Below the pieces are notes generated by a model, which was given only the letters and a program-made list of their open reading frames with translations, did not search any database and was not told the origin of the DNA. Made by a program: the position numbers and the translations under genes. 64,000 nt of DNA from Rummeliibacillus stabekisii (GTDB taxonomy: Bacteria; Bacillota; Bacilli; Bacillales_A; Planococcaceae). The stretch lies in contig NZ_BJVD01000002.1 of NCBI RefSeq assembly GCF_007988965.1, positions 310,001-374,000 on the forward strand, in the 5' to 3' direction. Shown here in pieces: positions 54,271 to 63,546 of this stretch; within the stretch, counting starts at the first letter, position 1; each line of letters starts with the position of its first letter.

Positions 54271-55729
54271 ATGGTGGTAATTTTGAAGTTCATAAAAATA
54301 GTTACTTGTTTGTTAGTTTTTTTAGTTATTGTCAATTTGAAAGATCGTGAAGTAATTGCTTCAGATCTTGAAATTACATTAAAAGAAGCGATTAACATTG
54401 GATATCAGAGCGAAAGAATGGAATGTAAATGCAACACTTACAACAGCAAACAGTGTGGATGAAACGATGGGAGGTTCGAGAGGAGATACAGGAAAACGCT
54501 TTAATTGGTTTACGACCTTTGTGGTACCCGGTACAGAAGATTATGTAATAATTGGTATATCAGAAAAGAAAATTACCTTGTTTAGAGCGAGTAAACAAAC
54601 CCAAGGACCAACAATTCCCTTTGATGATATTAAGTTAGATAGCTTTGAAGCTCTACAGCAGGCTAAGGATAAATACGGATTAAAACAAGGGAAAGATTGG
54701 GCAACAGGATATCATTTTACACTTGATAGTATCGAGGGTGAACCTATTTTAACAGTGATTGGAAATGATCGAGATAACCGTTTTACTCGAATTTCATTCA
54801 ATGCCAAAACCGGAGATATAGTCAGTGCAATTCATAAACTACCTATCGGCGGTGGATTGCTATCCAAACATACTGAGAATGAAGTTCTATCAAAAAAAGG
54901 AATGGCTATTATGGGTGTTGTTGCAGGAAACAAACAATTGGTGATATGGGGTGACAAAAAGCCAACGCAGTTTAGCACAACCAAGCAACCCTTTATTGAA
55001 TTGAGCCATAACAACGGTGAAACATGGAGAGAACTGCAAGTTAATGGTTATGTAGCACATGCTTGGTTCGATATGAAAGATCGATTATACGTAGCCACAG
55101 AAAAAGAAATATGGGCAGGTATTACATCGAAAAGAGGTACTAAAATCCTTTCATTAGAGTCCCCTATAGAGAAAATTGATTTTTCTTCCAACAACCAGAT
55201 AGCTGTGACTTCAAAAGACAAGGTTTACTATACAATCAATCAAGGAAAGACTTGGGAACAAACTATAGTACCTAAACCATTTAATGTGCTACAAATCTCA
55301 GGTAACGGTGATTTGGTAGTGTTAACAGATGAAGGAAGTATTTTGCAACACACAAAAGATCAATGGAAATTAATAACCATACCAAATCGTAATGATGAAC
55401 CTATGGATATGAAAGTAATTAATAATAGGCTATTTGTTACAACACAAGGCGGAATTTGGACTCGAAATCTCCGACAGAAAGGAAAGGAAAATTGGAGAAA
55501 TATCCAAGTTGATGAAGTGCTAGTTAGATTTATCAAAAAAGGAGAGGAGTTATTCGGTAGCACACATAGGGATGAAGCTATTTATTCCATCAATACAAGA
55601 GATGAACAAAAGTCTAAAAAGGTCTTTGATGCGAGAGATTTCATCGTTTGGAATGTGGATATCATGAAAGATACGTTATGGATTGCGACAATACCAGATT
55701 ATTCATGGGAAGATATGCCGATTAAGTAG
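54271..55729 (+). pseudogene. Frameshifted secreted protein with PepSY-like N-terminal and beta-propeller-like C-terminal parts
   Basis: Two frames make one protein. The first, from ATG 54271, encodes a signal peptide (FIKIVTCLLVFLVIV...A) and ITLKEAINIGYQ. The frame then shifts by one base near 54400-54412 to a second frame running to 55729 that starts AKEWNVNATLTTANSV and continues with FNAKTGDI. The C-terminal half has BNR-like repeats (ELSHNNGETW, TINQGKTW), so a propeller-like, extracellular protein is likely. A single inserted base would explain the break. It could be a mutation or a sequencing error. Confidence 0.75.
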
Positions 55730-55808
55730 ACGATAAAAGTATGAAGTGTAAAGCCATGAAAAACTACTCTTCAACCTAAAAGACTAAGAAGAAAAGTTAT
55801 ATAATGCA

Positions 55809-55860
55809 AAAGGATAGATGTATACAGGCCCACACTCCTGTTCATCTATCCTTTCTTTTT
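55809..55860 (+). terminator. Intrinsic terminator
   Basis: A 12-bp stem AAAGGATAGATG/CATCTATCCTTT (55809-55820 with 55843-55854), with inner ACAGG/CCTGT pairs and a T run. The core stem matches the one at 38556. Confidence 0.88.
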
Positions 55861-55894
55861 AAACCAATATTATGATAAATATCTTTTAATTGAG

Positions 55895-56881
55895 TTAAAT
55901 TGAAATAACAGTTTTAGTTTTTGTCAGCAAATCGCCATAATCTTCCACCATCGCGCTCGCAGTCGGAAGCATTCCCGCTCCTGGGCCTACAAGTGTTACG
56001 GTGCCTAGCAGATCCGCCTCAATGGCAACAGCGTTGTTTACTTCCTCAATTGAATAGAGAGGGTGACTCTGATCTATGAGCTCAGGTCTAACTGTCGCAT
56101 GCACCTCGCCTGTTTTATAATTTTTTTGGACTAGTGCAATATGTCGGTAGCGCATGCCTTTTTCAGTTGCTTCTTTTACTTGTTGGGATGTGATTTCATT
56201 AATACCTTGTACTTTTACATCCTTCCAATCTGGCTGCTCTTTAAATGCTAGTTCACTGAGGATCATTAGTTTTCGAAAAGCATCTTGGCCTGATATATCG
56301 TTATAAGGATCTGCTTCAGCGTAGCCTAATTTCTGTGCATCTTCTAAAGCTTCCTCAAATGCCATTCCTCTTGCACGCATTTGGGTCAATATGTAATTGG
56401 ATGTTCCATTTAATATACCTTGAATGCGCTGTACCTCATTGACACGAAGCAGATTTTGCATCGTTTTTATAACAGGAACGCCGCCTGCAACTGTTGCCTC
56501 AAAACCTACCTGCACTCCATGTTTCGCTGCTTTTTCCTGAAGTGATTTGCCATGCTTAGAAAACATCACTTTATTAGCGGTGATAACGTTGCATCCCTTT
56601 TCAATAAGGCGGTCAAGGTATTGATATGCAGGTTCCTCTCCTACAATTGCTTCGAAAACAACATCAAGATTCGAAATATCCAGGATTTCCTCTATCTGAT
56701 TTGTCAGCATCTCTTTAGCAGCATGAGGACGTGGCTTATTCGGATTGCTGACGAGGACTTTTGCTACTTCTAGGTCGACATCTAGCATCTGTTTCAATTG
56801 ACTGCGCTTTTCTGTTAATATGCGATAGACCCCCTGGCCAACTGTACCAAAACCTAATATAGCAACCTTTACCTTTTTCAA
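55895..56881 (-). CDS. hom: Homoserine dehydrogenase (short form, no ACT domain)
   Basis: 328 residues, TTG start with GGAGG 7 nt upstream. NAD(P)-dependent reduction of aspartate semialdehyde to homoserine in threonine/methionine synthesis. Rossmann motif AILGFGTVGQGVYRIL, NVITANKVMF, FEATVAGGVPVI, GILNGTSNYILTQM, AQKLGYAEADPYNDISGQDAFRKL (catalytic Lys/Asp region) are clear. It lacks the C-terminal ACT domain of longer homologues, so feedback control by threonine may differ. A terminator-like hairpin separates it from metY upstream. Confidence 0.93.
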   Translation of the reverse strand: MKKVKVAILGFGTVGQGVYRILTEKRSQLKQMLDVDLEVAKVLVSNPNKPRPHAAKEMLTNQIEEILDISNLDVVFEAIVGEEPAYQYLDRLIEKGCNVITANKVMFSKHGKSLQEKAAKHGVQVGFEATVAGGVPVIKTMQNLLRVNEVQRIQGILNGTSNYILTQMRARGMAFEEALEDAQKLGYAEADPYNDISGQDAFRKLMILSELAFKEQPDWKDVKVQGINEITSQQVKEATEKGMRYRHIALVQKNYKTGEVHATVRPELIDQSHPLYSIEEVNNAVAIEADLLGTVTLVGPGAGMLPTASAMVEDYGDLLTKTKTVISI

Positions 56882-57013
56882 AAAACCGCCTCCATTGTCT
56901 TATACTGAATTAATCTACATACTGATGATTTTAGCTTACACAGAGTATGTTTACAAGATAATTCCTCCTACGAAAGACATGTGTGTACATGGAGTGTTCA
57001 TTTAAATCAAAAT

Positions 57014-57047
57014 GAAAAGAGTGAAAAGACAATCCATCACTCTTTTC
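57014..57047 (-). terminator. Intrinsic terminator of metY
   Basis: An 11-bp stem GAAAAGAGTGA/TCACTCTTTTC (57014-57024 with 57037-57047), T-rich on the minus strand. Between metY and hom, so hom probably has its own promoter. Confidence 0.7.
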
Positions 57048-57117
57048 TTTATTTATTTAAAAAATTTTTCAGGAAATGCTGCTACTTCCCTGAGGCGAAG
57101 CGAAACTCATTAACAAA

Positions 57118-58413
57118 TTATTTTGCTGCAACTTTTGGGCTTACCTTTGTGAATGCTTCTTCTAGTGCAGAGATGATATCATCGATTGCTTCTAACCCAA
57201 TAGATAAGCGAATTAATTCCTCTGGCACGCCTGATTTTTTCAACTCTTCACTGTTTAATTGTTGATGAGTTGTTGAGGCCGGATGAATAATCAATGAGCG
57301 GGCATCTCCTACATTTGCCACGTGACAGAACAATTCGACATTGTCGATAAATTCGCGTCCAGCATCTCTGCCTCCTTTAATTCCAAATGTAAGAACAGAG
57401 CCATAGCCATTCTTTAGATACTTTTTAGCAAGAGGAGCGAATTCACTATCAGAGAAGCCATTGTATCCTACCCATTCCACCTGAGGATGCTGCCGTAAGT
57501 ATTCAGCTACCTTTCTAGCATTTTCATTATGATAAGGCACACGAAGATGCAGTGTTTCAAGACCTTGCAATAGTTGGAAGGCAGCATCTGGGCTAAGCGT
57601 TGGCCCAAAGTCGCGCAGCAATTGTACGCGCAGGCGTGTAGCGAAAGCTGCATTACTCACATCAATGCCATAGCGGATGCCATGATAGGATTCATCTCTT
57701 TCTGTATAGTCAGGGAATTTGCCTCGTGTCCAATCAAACTTGCCTGCATCCACCACCACGCCAGCGATTGTTGTACCGTGCCCGCCAATCCACTTAGTCG
57801 CAGAGTGAATCACAATATCAGCGCCATATTCAATAGGATTACATCCAATCGGTGAGGCAAATGTATTGTCGATGATTAGAGGGATTTCGTGTCGATGGGC
57901 AATATCCGCAATACTTTCGATATCTGCTACTGAAAGACTAGGATTACCAATCGTTTCAACATAAATCGCTTTTGTATTTTTTTGGATTGCCCCTTCAAAA
58001 TCTTCAAGCTTCCGTTCATCTACAAATGTAGTATTGATTCCGTATCGCGGCAAAGTATTAGCAAATAAATTGTACGTTCCTCCATACACACTCGCAGCTG
58101 AAACTATATGATCACCAGCACGCGCTATATTTAAAATAGAAAATGAAATGGCCGCCATGCCTGATGATAAAGCAACCGCTGCTGTTCCACCTTCAAGCAA
58201 GGCTACTCGTTTTTCAAAGACATCAACAGTTGGATTCATGATTCGAGAATAAATATTGCCTGGCTCTTCCAAGGCGAATAATTTCCGTGCATGCTCTGTA
58301 TCATTAAATCTATAGGCTGTTGTTCGGTATATTGGCACCCCAATTGCACCAGTTGTAGGATCAGGCGTTTGGCCACCACGTACTGCTAAAGTCTCTTTAC
58401 GAAATTCTGTCAT
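57118..58413 (-). CDS. metY: O-acetylhomoserine sulfhydrylase (homocysteine synthase)
   Basis: 431 residues. The ATG at 58413 is chosen because GGGGGAATTAG lies just upstream; a longer open frame has no site. PLP enzyme of the Cys/Met metabolism family: AVRGGQTPDPTTGAIGVPIY, YSRIMNPTVD, SSGMAAISF, DNTFASPIGCNPIEYGADIVIHSATKWIGGHG with the PLP Lys, and the C-terminal SIGLE. It makes homocysteine (or cysteine) from O-acetylhomoserine and sulfide, next to hom. Under the SAM-I riboswitch. Confidence 0.92.
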   Translation of the reverse strand: MTEFRKETLAVRGGQTPDPTTGAIGVPIYRTTAYRFNDTEHARKLFALEEPGNIYSRIMNPTVDVFEKRVALLEGGTAAVALSSGMAAISFSILNIARAGDHIVSAASVYGGTYNLFANTLPRYGINTTFVDERKLEDFEGAIQKNTKAIYVETIGNPSLSVADIESIADIAHRHEIPLIIDNTFASPIGCNPIEYGADIVIHSATKWIGGHGTTIAGVVVDAGKFDWTRGKFPDYTERDESYHGIRYGIDVSNAAFATRLRVQLLRDFGPTLSPDAAFQLLQGLETLHLRVPYHNENARKVAEYLRQHPQVEWVGYNGFSDSEFAPLAKKYLKNGYGSVLTFGIKGGRDAGREFIDNVELFCHVANVGDARSLIIHPASTTHQQLNSEELKKSGVPEELIRLSIGLEAIDDIISALEEAFTKVSPKVAAK

Positions 58414-58469
58414 TCTAATTCCCCCTAATATAGTTTGAGATGGAAAGCTGAGGTGTGGCAAGGATTTTT

Positions 58470-58507
58470 CCAAAAGAAAAACCCTTCTTCACATAAGAAG
58501 AGGGTCA
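58470..58507 (-). terminator. Terminator of the SAM-I riboswitch
   Basis: On the minus strand GACCCTCTTCTT, then a short loop, then GAAGAAGGGT and a T run. It forms when SAM is bound and stops transcription before metY. Confidence 0.85.
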
Positions 58508-58520
58508 TTAGCATTTTCCT

Positions 58521-58634
58521 CCCCTTATCTGTCAGATTCGCAATAAAGAATCTGTAGGAATTAGCACCATGTAAGATAACTTACTGGTTGCCGGGCATCG
58601 CAGGGCCTTTCCCTCCGCCACTCTTGATAAAGGT
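58521..58634 (-). ncRNA. SAM-I (S-box) riboswitch aptamer
   Basis: On the minus strand the conserved core is plain: TTATCAAGAGTGGCGGAGG, then GGCCCTGCGATGCCCGGCAACC (in two parts), then GGTGCTAATTCCT, and a P1 helix formed by CCTTTATC (58626-58633) and GATAAGGGG (58521-58529; one G-U). It lies about 100 nt before metY and is followed by a terminator. High SAM should shut metY off. Confidence 0.95.
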
Positions 58635-58809
58635 AATTTATTCTGTTCCATCTTGTTGTTGTAAGTATAGGTATTGCATTTTAAAAAGTCAATACTATTT
58701 TTTGATATTTCTAAATATTACATACAAGCGGATTCGTTTCGCTAGTCATTTCCTACAATTTCTCCTATAGTTAATTAGAGAAATCCACAAAATAGGAGTT
58801 GTTCTACAG

Positions 58810-59541
58810 ATGGTTAAAGATTTATTGCGTAGCCATTCATCAGTTCGAAAATATACAGGTGAAGAGATACCAAAAGAGGTTGTACGAGATTTAATTGAAA
58901 CAGCACAAATGGCTGCTACCTCACATTTCATCCAAGCATACAGTGTCATCTGGGTAACTGATGCCGACAAAAAGAAAAAATTAGGCGAGCTCTCTAACAA
59001 TGAGTTCCAATTCAAAACAGCAGGTGCTTCTTTCTTATTCTGCGTTGACTTCAAGCGTTTGGAGGCTGCCGGCAAAAAGCAAGGTGTAGAAATTGTGGCT
59101 GATTCTGCTGAAAATCTTCTTGCAGGCGTAGCCGACGTAGCGCTATTTGCGCAAAACTTTGTTATTGCTGCTGAATCAGAAGGATACGGCATTTGTTATA
59201 TTGGCGGTGCACGCAATAACCCAGCTGATATCAGTGAATTATTCAATCTGCCTGAACACGTTTTTCCTATGTTCGCCATGACGATCGGAAAACCGACGAA
59301 AAGAAATGAAACAAAACCAAGACTTCCACTGGATGCCGTGCTACATGAAAATAGTTATGATGAAGAAAAATACGATACATTACTTGATGAATATGATGCG
59401 ACATTAGAAGAATACTACCAACATCGTTCATCGAATCAAAAAATGTCGAATTGGACAAAACAAATGGCTGATTTCTTAGTGGAACAGCGTCGTCCATTTA
59501 TCAAAGACTTCCTTGCATCCAAAGGATTTACTTGGAAATAG
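58810..59541 (+). CDS. nfsA: NADPH-dependent nitro/flavin reductase, NfsA family
   Basis: 243 residues, the size of oxygen-insensitive NfsA nitroreductases (two-electron reduction of nitro groups or flavins with NADPH and FMN). Starts LLRSHSSVRKYTGEEIPKEV with the FMN-binding Arg-His-Ser pattern, then AQMAATSHFIQAYSVI, GVADVALFAQNFVIAAESEGYGICYIGGARNN, and GKPTKRNETKPRLPLDAVLHEN, the NfsA C-terminal region. Monocistronic. AGGAG precedes the ATG. Confidence 0.88.
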   Translation: MVKDLLRSHSSVRKYTGEEIPKEVVRDLIETAQMAATSHFIQAYSVIWVTDADKKKKLGELSNNEFQFKTAGASFLFCVDFKRLEAAGKKQGVEIVADSAENLLAGVADVALFAQNFVIAAESEGYGICYIGGARNNPADISELFNLPEHVFPMFAMTIGKPTKRNETKPRLPLDAVLHENSYDEEKYDTLLDEYDATLEEYYQHRSSNQKMSNWTKQMADFLVEQRRPFIKDFLASKGFTWK

Positions 59542-59547
59542 AAAAAC

Positions 59548-59592
59548 GCTCTATAAGGTTTTTGGCTTTTGCCTGCCTTATAGAGCTTTTTT
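59548..59592. terminator. Bidirectional intrinsic terminator
   Basis: An 11-bp stem GCTCTATAAGG/CCTTATAGAGC (59548-59558 with 59576-59586) with T runs on both strands. Confidence 0.9.
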
Positions 59593-59594
59593 AA

Positions 59595-61283
59595 TTATTT
59601 TTCTTCGATTCCCTCTATAACCATTTCTTTTACTGGTAAAAAGACTTCGCTTGAATTCACATATTTCAGCTTCACCGTGTCGCCTTCTTTCAGATAGACT
59701 GCGAGAGGAGCCACTTCTGAACTCACAATATAATTTTCTTTATTATCTAGCAAGAAGGAAATAGTTGTGAAATCCCCATTCTTTTCTTTATAAACGCGGA
59801 CTACTTTTCCTTGAGTTTCTTTTTCTTCTGCTGCAGATGTTCCTTTTAATGAACTGTTGCCAATTCGGGAGATAATGGTTTTATATTGCCGTAGTGCTTC
59901 ATTGGGTGTTGCTGCAGATACTGAAAGTTCAGGCCTTGCTGCAGACACAATCGAGTAATTTTGTAGGAAGCCATTGGAATCTAACACTGGTACAAGCCAG
60001 CTGGCTTCACCGTAAAAATTGTAGATAATTGGCATAGAAGCACGCCATTTTTTCTCGATAAATTTTTTCTCAATGATTTGAATTGCACCCTGCGAATCCA
60101 TATAGGATTCTTCTTTATTGCCTGTATAGTACGTTGCATGACCTGTACGCGCGTCTGTTAAAGAGTAGCCAAGCATAGAATCTACACCTTTTTTCGGACT
60201 TCTAAAATCAGTGAAGTAAAACATTGTGCCATTCTCATCAAAGACAGGGCTGACATTCGCTTCTGTCCCTTCATCTGATGGCAATTTTACATCTTTCTTG
60301 CCGACTAGACTATTCCAAAAACCATGCACATATTTGCCGAAATATTCATTTTGTCGGCTTACTGCTTCGGGAGAGATCGCTCCGTCAATAAAGGCAGGTA
60401 TTTTATCTAATGTATACGTTTTAGAAGCGCCTGTTTTTACATCTACCATAACGATGCCCTTTGGATCAAAGCCATTACGCGCAGAAATGAATTTTCCATA
60501 CGTTCTGATGTAATACGGCTTGCCGTCATCGTCTACTTCCAATTGTGGATCGCCATAAAAAATTTCTTTTGGATTAGCAAGTCTCATATGGCGTTCGACA
60601 TTATTGTTAAAATAGCCAGAAGCTGTGTAAACCATTTCTGATTTAACGAACTTTGGATTGTTAGATGAATCGGTTGCACTCATGATGAGATACCCTGGCG
60701 AAACTTTCCCCTTCATCCATTTGAAAAAGTCAGAAAACTCAACGGGTGCAATATAAACATATTCGCCCGCTACTTTTTGGATCTGCAATTCTCCTAATTC
60801 ATAATAGCTAGGATTTGGCACTTGGCTGAAGGCCTTCTTCATCTTATTTCGTGCAAATTTTGGTGGAACACTTGCAGGCGTTTTCGTGTCATCAAACGCT
60901 TTCATTTCCACTTTGTGATCCATATCCGCCGACTCAAATTTTTGATTGGCGTTAAAAACGGGAGCAGCTAAAAGATAACCAAAATAAATTAAACTAGCAA
61001 AAGCGATTAAACCTTTTATTTTACGTTCCATTCCTGTAGATAATAAAAGACCAATGATAGCAAGAACTAAAATAACAGGCCATATTATAGACCAATTTTG
61101 ATCTATTTTAGTTACATAGAAGACAATGCTCGAAATTAATGTTCCTACAATAAAAATAAATAAGCCAAATTTTAATTTAAACGATGTTTTACGATCGCCC
61201 TCTGCTGTCTTACTTGCAAGCGGCGTTACCAAAACCATTGCGATCAAACCGATCAACGCTGACATCGTAAGAGTTAGTGTCAT
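59595..61283 (-). CDS. Large membrane protein of unknown function
   Basis: 562 residues. Four membrane helices (about 4-22, 36-56, 65-83, 88-110), then a large probably extracellular region (about 115-562) with beta-rich segments: EYVYIAPVEFSDFFKW, MRLANPKEIFYGDPQLEVDDDGKPYYIRT, NVSPVFDENGTMFYFTDFRSP, and a C-terminal RVYKEKNGDFTTISFLLDN region resembling an OB-like domain. I do not recognise the family; a Bacilli family of similar length is annotated only as hypothetical. AAAGGATG precedes the ATG. Confidence 0.65.
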   Translation of the reverse strand: MTLTLTMSALIGLIAMVLVTPLASKTAEGDRKTSFKLKFGLFIFIVGTLISSIVFYVTKIDQNWSIIWPVILVLAIIGLLLSTGMERKIKGLIAFASLIYFGYLLAAPVFNANQKFESADMDHKVEMKAFDDTKTPASVPPKFARNKMKKAFSQVPNPSYYELGELQIQKVAGEYVYIAPVEFSDFFKWMKGKVSPGYLIMSATDSSNNPKFVKSEMVYTASGYFNNNVERHMRLANPKEIFYGDPQLEVDDDGKPYYIRTYGKFISARNGFDPKGIVMVDVKTGASKTYTLDKIPAFIDGAISPEAVSRQNEYFGKYVHGFWNSLVGKKDVKLPSDEGTEANVSPVFDENGTMFYFTDFRSPKKGVDSMLGYSLTDARTGHATYYTGNKEESYMDSQGAIQIIEKKFIEKKWRASMPIIYNFYGEASWLVPVLDSNGFLQNYSIVSAARPELSVSAATPNEALRQYKTIISRIGNSSLKGTSAAEEKETQGKVVRVYKEKNGDFTTISFLLDNKENYIVSSEVAPLAVYLKEGDTVKLKYVNSSEVFLPVKEMVIEGIEEK

Positions 61284-61404
61284 GTATTACTCATCCTTTC
61301 TTATCCTATAAATACGGTTGGAGTGAATGAAAGTTTCAAAGAATTTATATGCTTGAGGATATGGAGTTCCAACATCATTAAATAGTTCAACTAGATTGGT
61401 ATAA

Positions 61405-61452
61405 TTATCCTCCAATTCGGGAATTCTTTTAAAAAAGGTAATTGGAGGATAA
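61405..61452 (+). promoter_or_regulatory. 13-bp inverted repeat covering the ribosome site of the FAD/Rieske gene
   Basis: TTATCCTCCAATT (61405-61417) pairs perfectly with AATTGGAGGATAA (61440-61452). The Shine-Dalgarno GGAGG (61444-61448) lies wholly in the right arm, 7 nt before the ATG. If transcription starts upstream of 61405, the site is held closed in the folded RNA. Confidence 0.7.
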
Positions 61453-61455
61453 ATA

Positions 61456-63024
61456 ATGCCAGAAAAATATGGAAAGCTTCCAGAAAACACTCAATCTTAT
61501 TGGATAGACTCTGTAAAGTTGCCCACATTTCCGCGTTTAGAAGAAGACATTAATGTTGATGTCGTTATAGTAGGTGGTGGTATCGCCGGGCTTACTTCTG
61601 CTTTTCTATTAGTTAACGAAGGTTTAAAGGTTGCTATAATCGAGGCAGACCATGTGCTCAATGGAACCACAGGGAATACAACTGCAAAAATCTCAGCTCA
61701 GCATGGTTTAATTTATGATGAATTTATCAGGAATATCGGTGAGAGTAAGGCAAAGCTTTATTATGAAGCAAATGCAGAAGCACTGCATTTCATCGAAAAT
61801 ACAATTAGTGAGCATCGCATTGATTGTGATTTCTCTAAACAGGATGCCTACGTTTATGCGATCACGGAAGAATATGCAATGAAAGTAAAGAAAGAAGCTG
61901 AGGCTTATGAAAAGCTTGGCATCAATGGCGAATTGGTGAATAGCATTCCTTTTAATATCGATATACAGAACGGGATTGTAATGAAAGACCAGGCACAATT
62001 TCATCCATTAAAGTACTTGGCACATCTTCTACAACACATTACAGAAAAAGGCGGCCAAATCTTTGAAAATACAACAGCTGTCAACATAGAGACAAAGGAA
62101 CAGCCAAAGGTTTTAACCCGCGAGAATCATAGCATTACAGCTAAACATGTGCTTATTTGCACCCACTTCCCTTTTTATGAGGGCATGGGACTCTACTCAG
62201 CAAGAATGCATGCAAGTAGCTCGTATGTACTTGCTACAAAAGTAAAGAACAAATATCCGGGCGGTATGTATATTAGCGCTGAGATGCCATCACGTTCTCT
62301 GCGCTCAGCAACCATTAACGACGAGGAATACGTGCTTGTTCTTGGTGAGGACCATAAAACCGGTCAAGGCGGGGACATACTAGAACGCTACAAAGCATTA
62401 GAAGACTTTACGGAACATGCTCTTGGGCTTGAAAGTATCGCCTACCGATGGACTGCTCAGGACTTAATAACACTAGATAAGTTGCCTTATATCGGTAATC
62501 TCACAAGCAATGATCCTAATATATTAATTGCCACAGGTTTTAGAAAGTGGGGAATGACGAACGGAACAGCTGCTGCCCTTCTATTCCATGATGTCATTGT
62601 AAATAAAGGAAGTAAGTATCAGGACTTATATTCACCATCACGGTTTTATGCAAATCCAAGCTTAAAAAATCTCTTAGCTCAAAATGTGAATGTTGCTAGG
62701 CAGTTTATGAAAGGGAAATTTGGCATAACTACTAAATCGTTAGAAGATATAAAGAAAGATGAAGGCGGCGTTATCACGATCAACGGCCAAAGAAAAGGCG
62801 CTTATAGGGATACAGAAGGAGAATTGCATATTGTTGATACAACCTGTACTCACTTAGGATGCGAGGTTGAATGGAACAATGGCCAACGATCTTGGGATTG
62901 CCCTTGCCATGGTTCCAGATTCACTTATACCGGCGAAGTAATTGAAGGGCCAGCTGAAAAACCATTGTCACGTGATGACCATACCTTTTTTGATAACTTC
63001 ACCTCGAAGAATTCAGGTTACTAA
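61456..63024 (+). CDS. FAD-dependent oxidoreductase with C-terminal Rieske [2Fe-2S] domain (YhfW-like)
   Basis: 522 residues. N-terminal FAD-binding DadA-type fold: VVIVGGGIAGLTSAFLL (about 36-52), then IIEADHVLNGTTGNTTAKIS, and a late RWTAQDLITLDKLPYIGNL. The C-terminal Rieske domain (about 430-522) has CTHLGC and CPCHGSRF, the two Cys and two His cluster ligands. B. subtilis YhfW has this architecture; the substrate is unknown, perhaps an amino acid or polyamine. No neighbour suggests a partner. The start site is unambiguous but sits next to an inverted repeat. Confidence 0.9.
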   Translation: MPEKYGKLPENTQSYWIDSVKLPTFPRLEEDINVDVVIVGGGIAGLTSAFLLVNEGLKVAIIEADHVLNGTTGNTTAKISAQHGLIYDEFIRNIGESKAKLYYEANAEALHFIENTISEHRIDCDFSKQDAYVYAITEEYAMKVKKEAEAYEKLGINGELVNSIPFNIDIQNGIVMKDQAQFHPLKYLAHLLQHITEKGGQIFENTTAVNIETKEQPKVLTRENHSITAKHVLICTHFPFYEGMGLYSARMHASSSYVLATKVKNKYPGGMYISAEMPSRSLRSATINDEEYVLVLGEDHKTGQGGDILERYKALEDFTEHALGLESIAYRWTAQDLITLDKLPYIGNLTSNDPNILIATGFRKWGMTNGTAAALLFHDVIVNKGSKYQDLYSPSRFYANPSLKNLLAQNVNVARQFMKGKFGITTKSLEDIKKDEGGVITINGQRKGAYRDTEGELHIVDTTCTHLGCEVEWNNGQRSWDCPCHGSRFTYTGEVIEGPAEKPLSRDDHTFFDNFTSKNSGY

Positions 63025-63083
63025 AAGAAAAAATCGCAAACTACGAGTTTTATCTTCACACGAAATTTGTGAATTAAAAATGC

Positions 63084-63112
63084 AAGGGATAGCTGTTTGC
63101 TATCCCTTTTCT
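63084..63112. terminator. Bidirectional intrinsic terminator
   Basis: A 10-bp stem AAGGGATAGC/GCTATCCCTT (63084-63093 with 63099-63108), 5-nt loop, T-rich tail. It also carries the stop codon of the broken minus-strand gene. Confidence 0.82.
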
Positions 63113-63386
63113 GTTTCATTATCGATATCCCTCAACACATTCTTTTGCCATGTATAAAATGAAATTGAAAAGGTGCTAACAAACAAAATCAAAAAAGTAA
63201 TTCCTAAAGCTGTGGGAACAAAATTAAAAGCTTTGATAGCATTATTAGAAATTGACCATTCCATCACACCAGATGGCCTAGAAAAAAACTCGGCAACCCT
63301 TCTCCATTAGCCCCTATTATGAGAAATAAAAAACCTAATAATAAAAATCCAACTGGTATACCATATAATGCAATATGTTCATGAAT
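63100..63386 (-). pseudogene. Frameshifted small two-helix membrane protein
   Basis: On the minus strand one frame encodes HEHIALYGIPVGFLLLGFLF then LIIGANGEGLPSFF; at a run of seven Ts (about 63282-63288) the sense frame moves to SRPSGVMEWSISNNAIKAFN, then a second hydrophobic helix and a charged C-terminus ending KNVLRDIDNETEKG. One extra T would restore a single protein of about 95 residues with two membrane helices. No clear start codon is present upstream either (TAG then ATT at 63387-63384). Probably a decayed gene, or a sequencing error in the homopolymer. Confidence 0.6.
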
Positions 63387-63546
63387 CTATTTGTTAATTA
63401 TTGTAACCTTCTATTAAGCTTATATAAAGTTAGTATAGCTAACTATTTCAATTATTTTCTCTCTCCTCTTTTCTGAAAATATTTCGCACAACTAAAGAAA
63501 GTGTTAGAATTATAGCAATGCTTAAAATTTAAGGAGGATTCACACA
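63387..63546. other. Intergenic region before pepT
   Basis: AT-rich spacer; no structured element recognised. A strong AAGGAGG ribosome site precedes pepT. Confidence 0.3.

Noticed and set aside
54271-54462. A separate 63-residue small secreted protein
   Set aside because: It is the 5' part of the frameshifted gene; its last residues after the shift point (ERMECKCNTYN) are out of frame.
61287-61490. 67-codon frame on the minus strand before the unknown membrane protein gene
   Set aside because: Its likely start has no usable site and it runs across the inverted repeat and the oxidoreductase start; probably non-coding, though the peptide is not obviously random.
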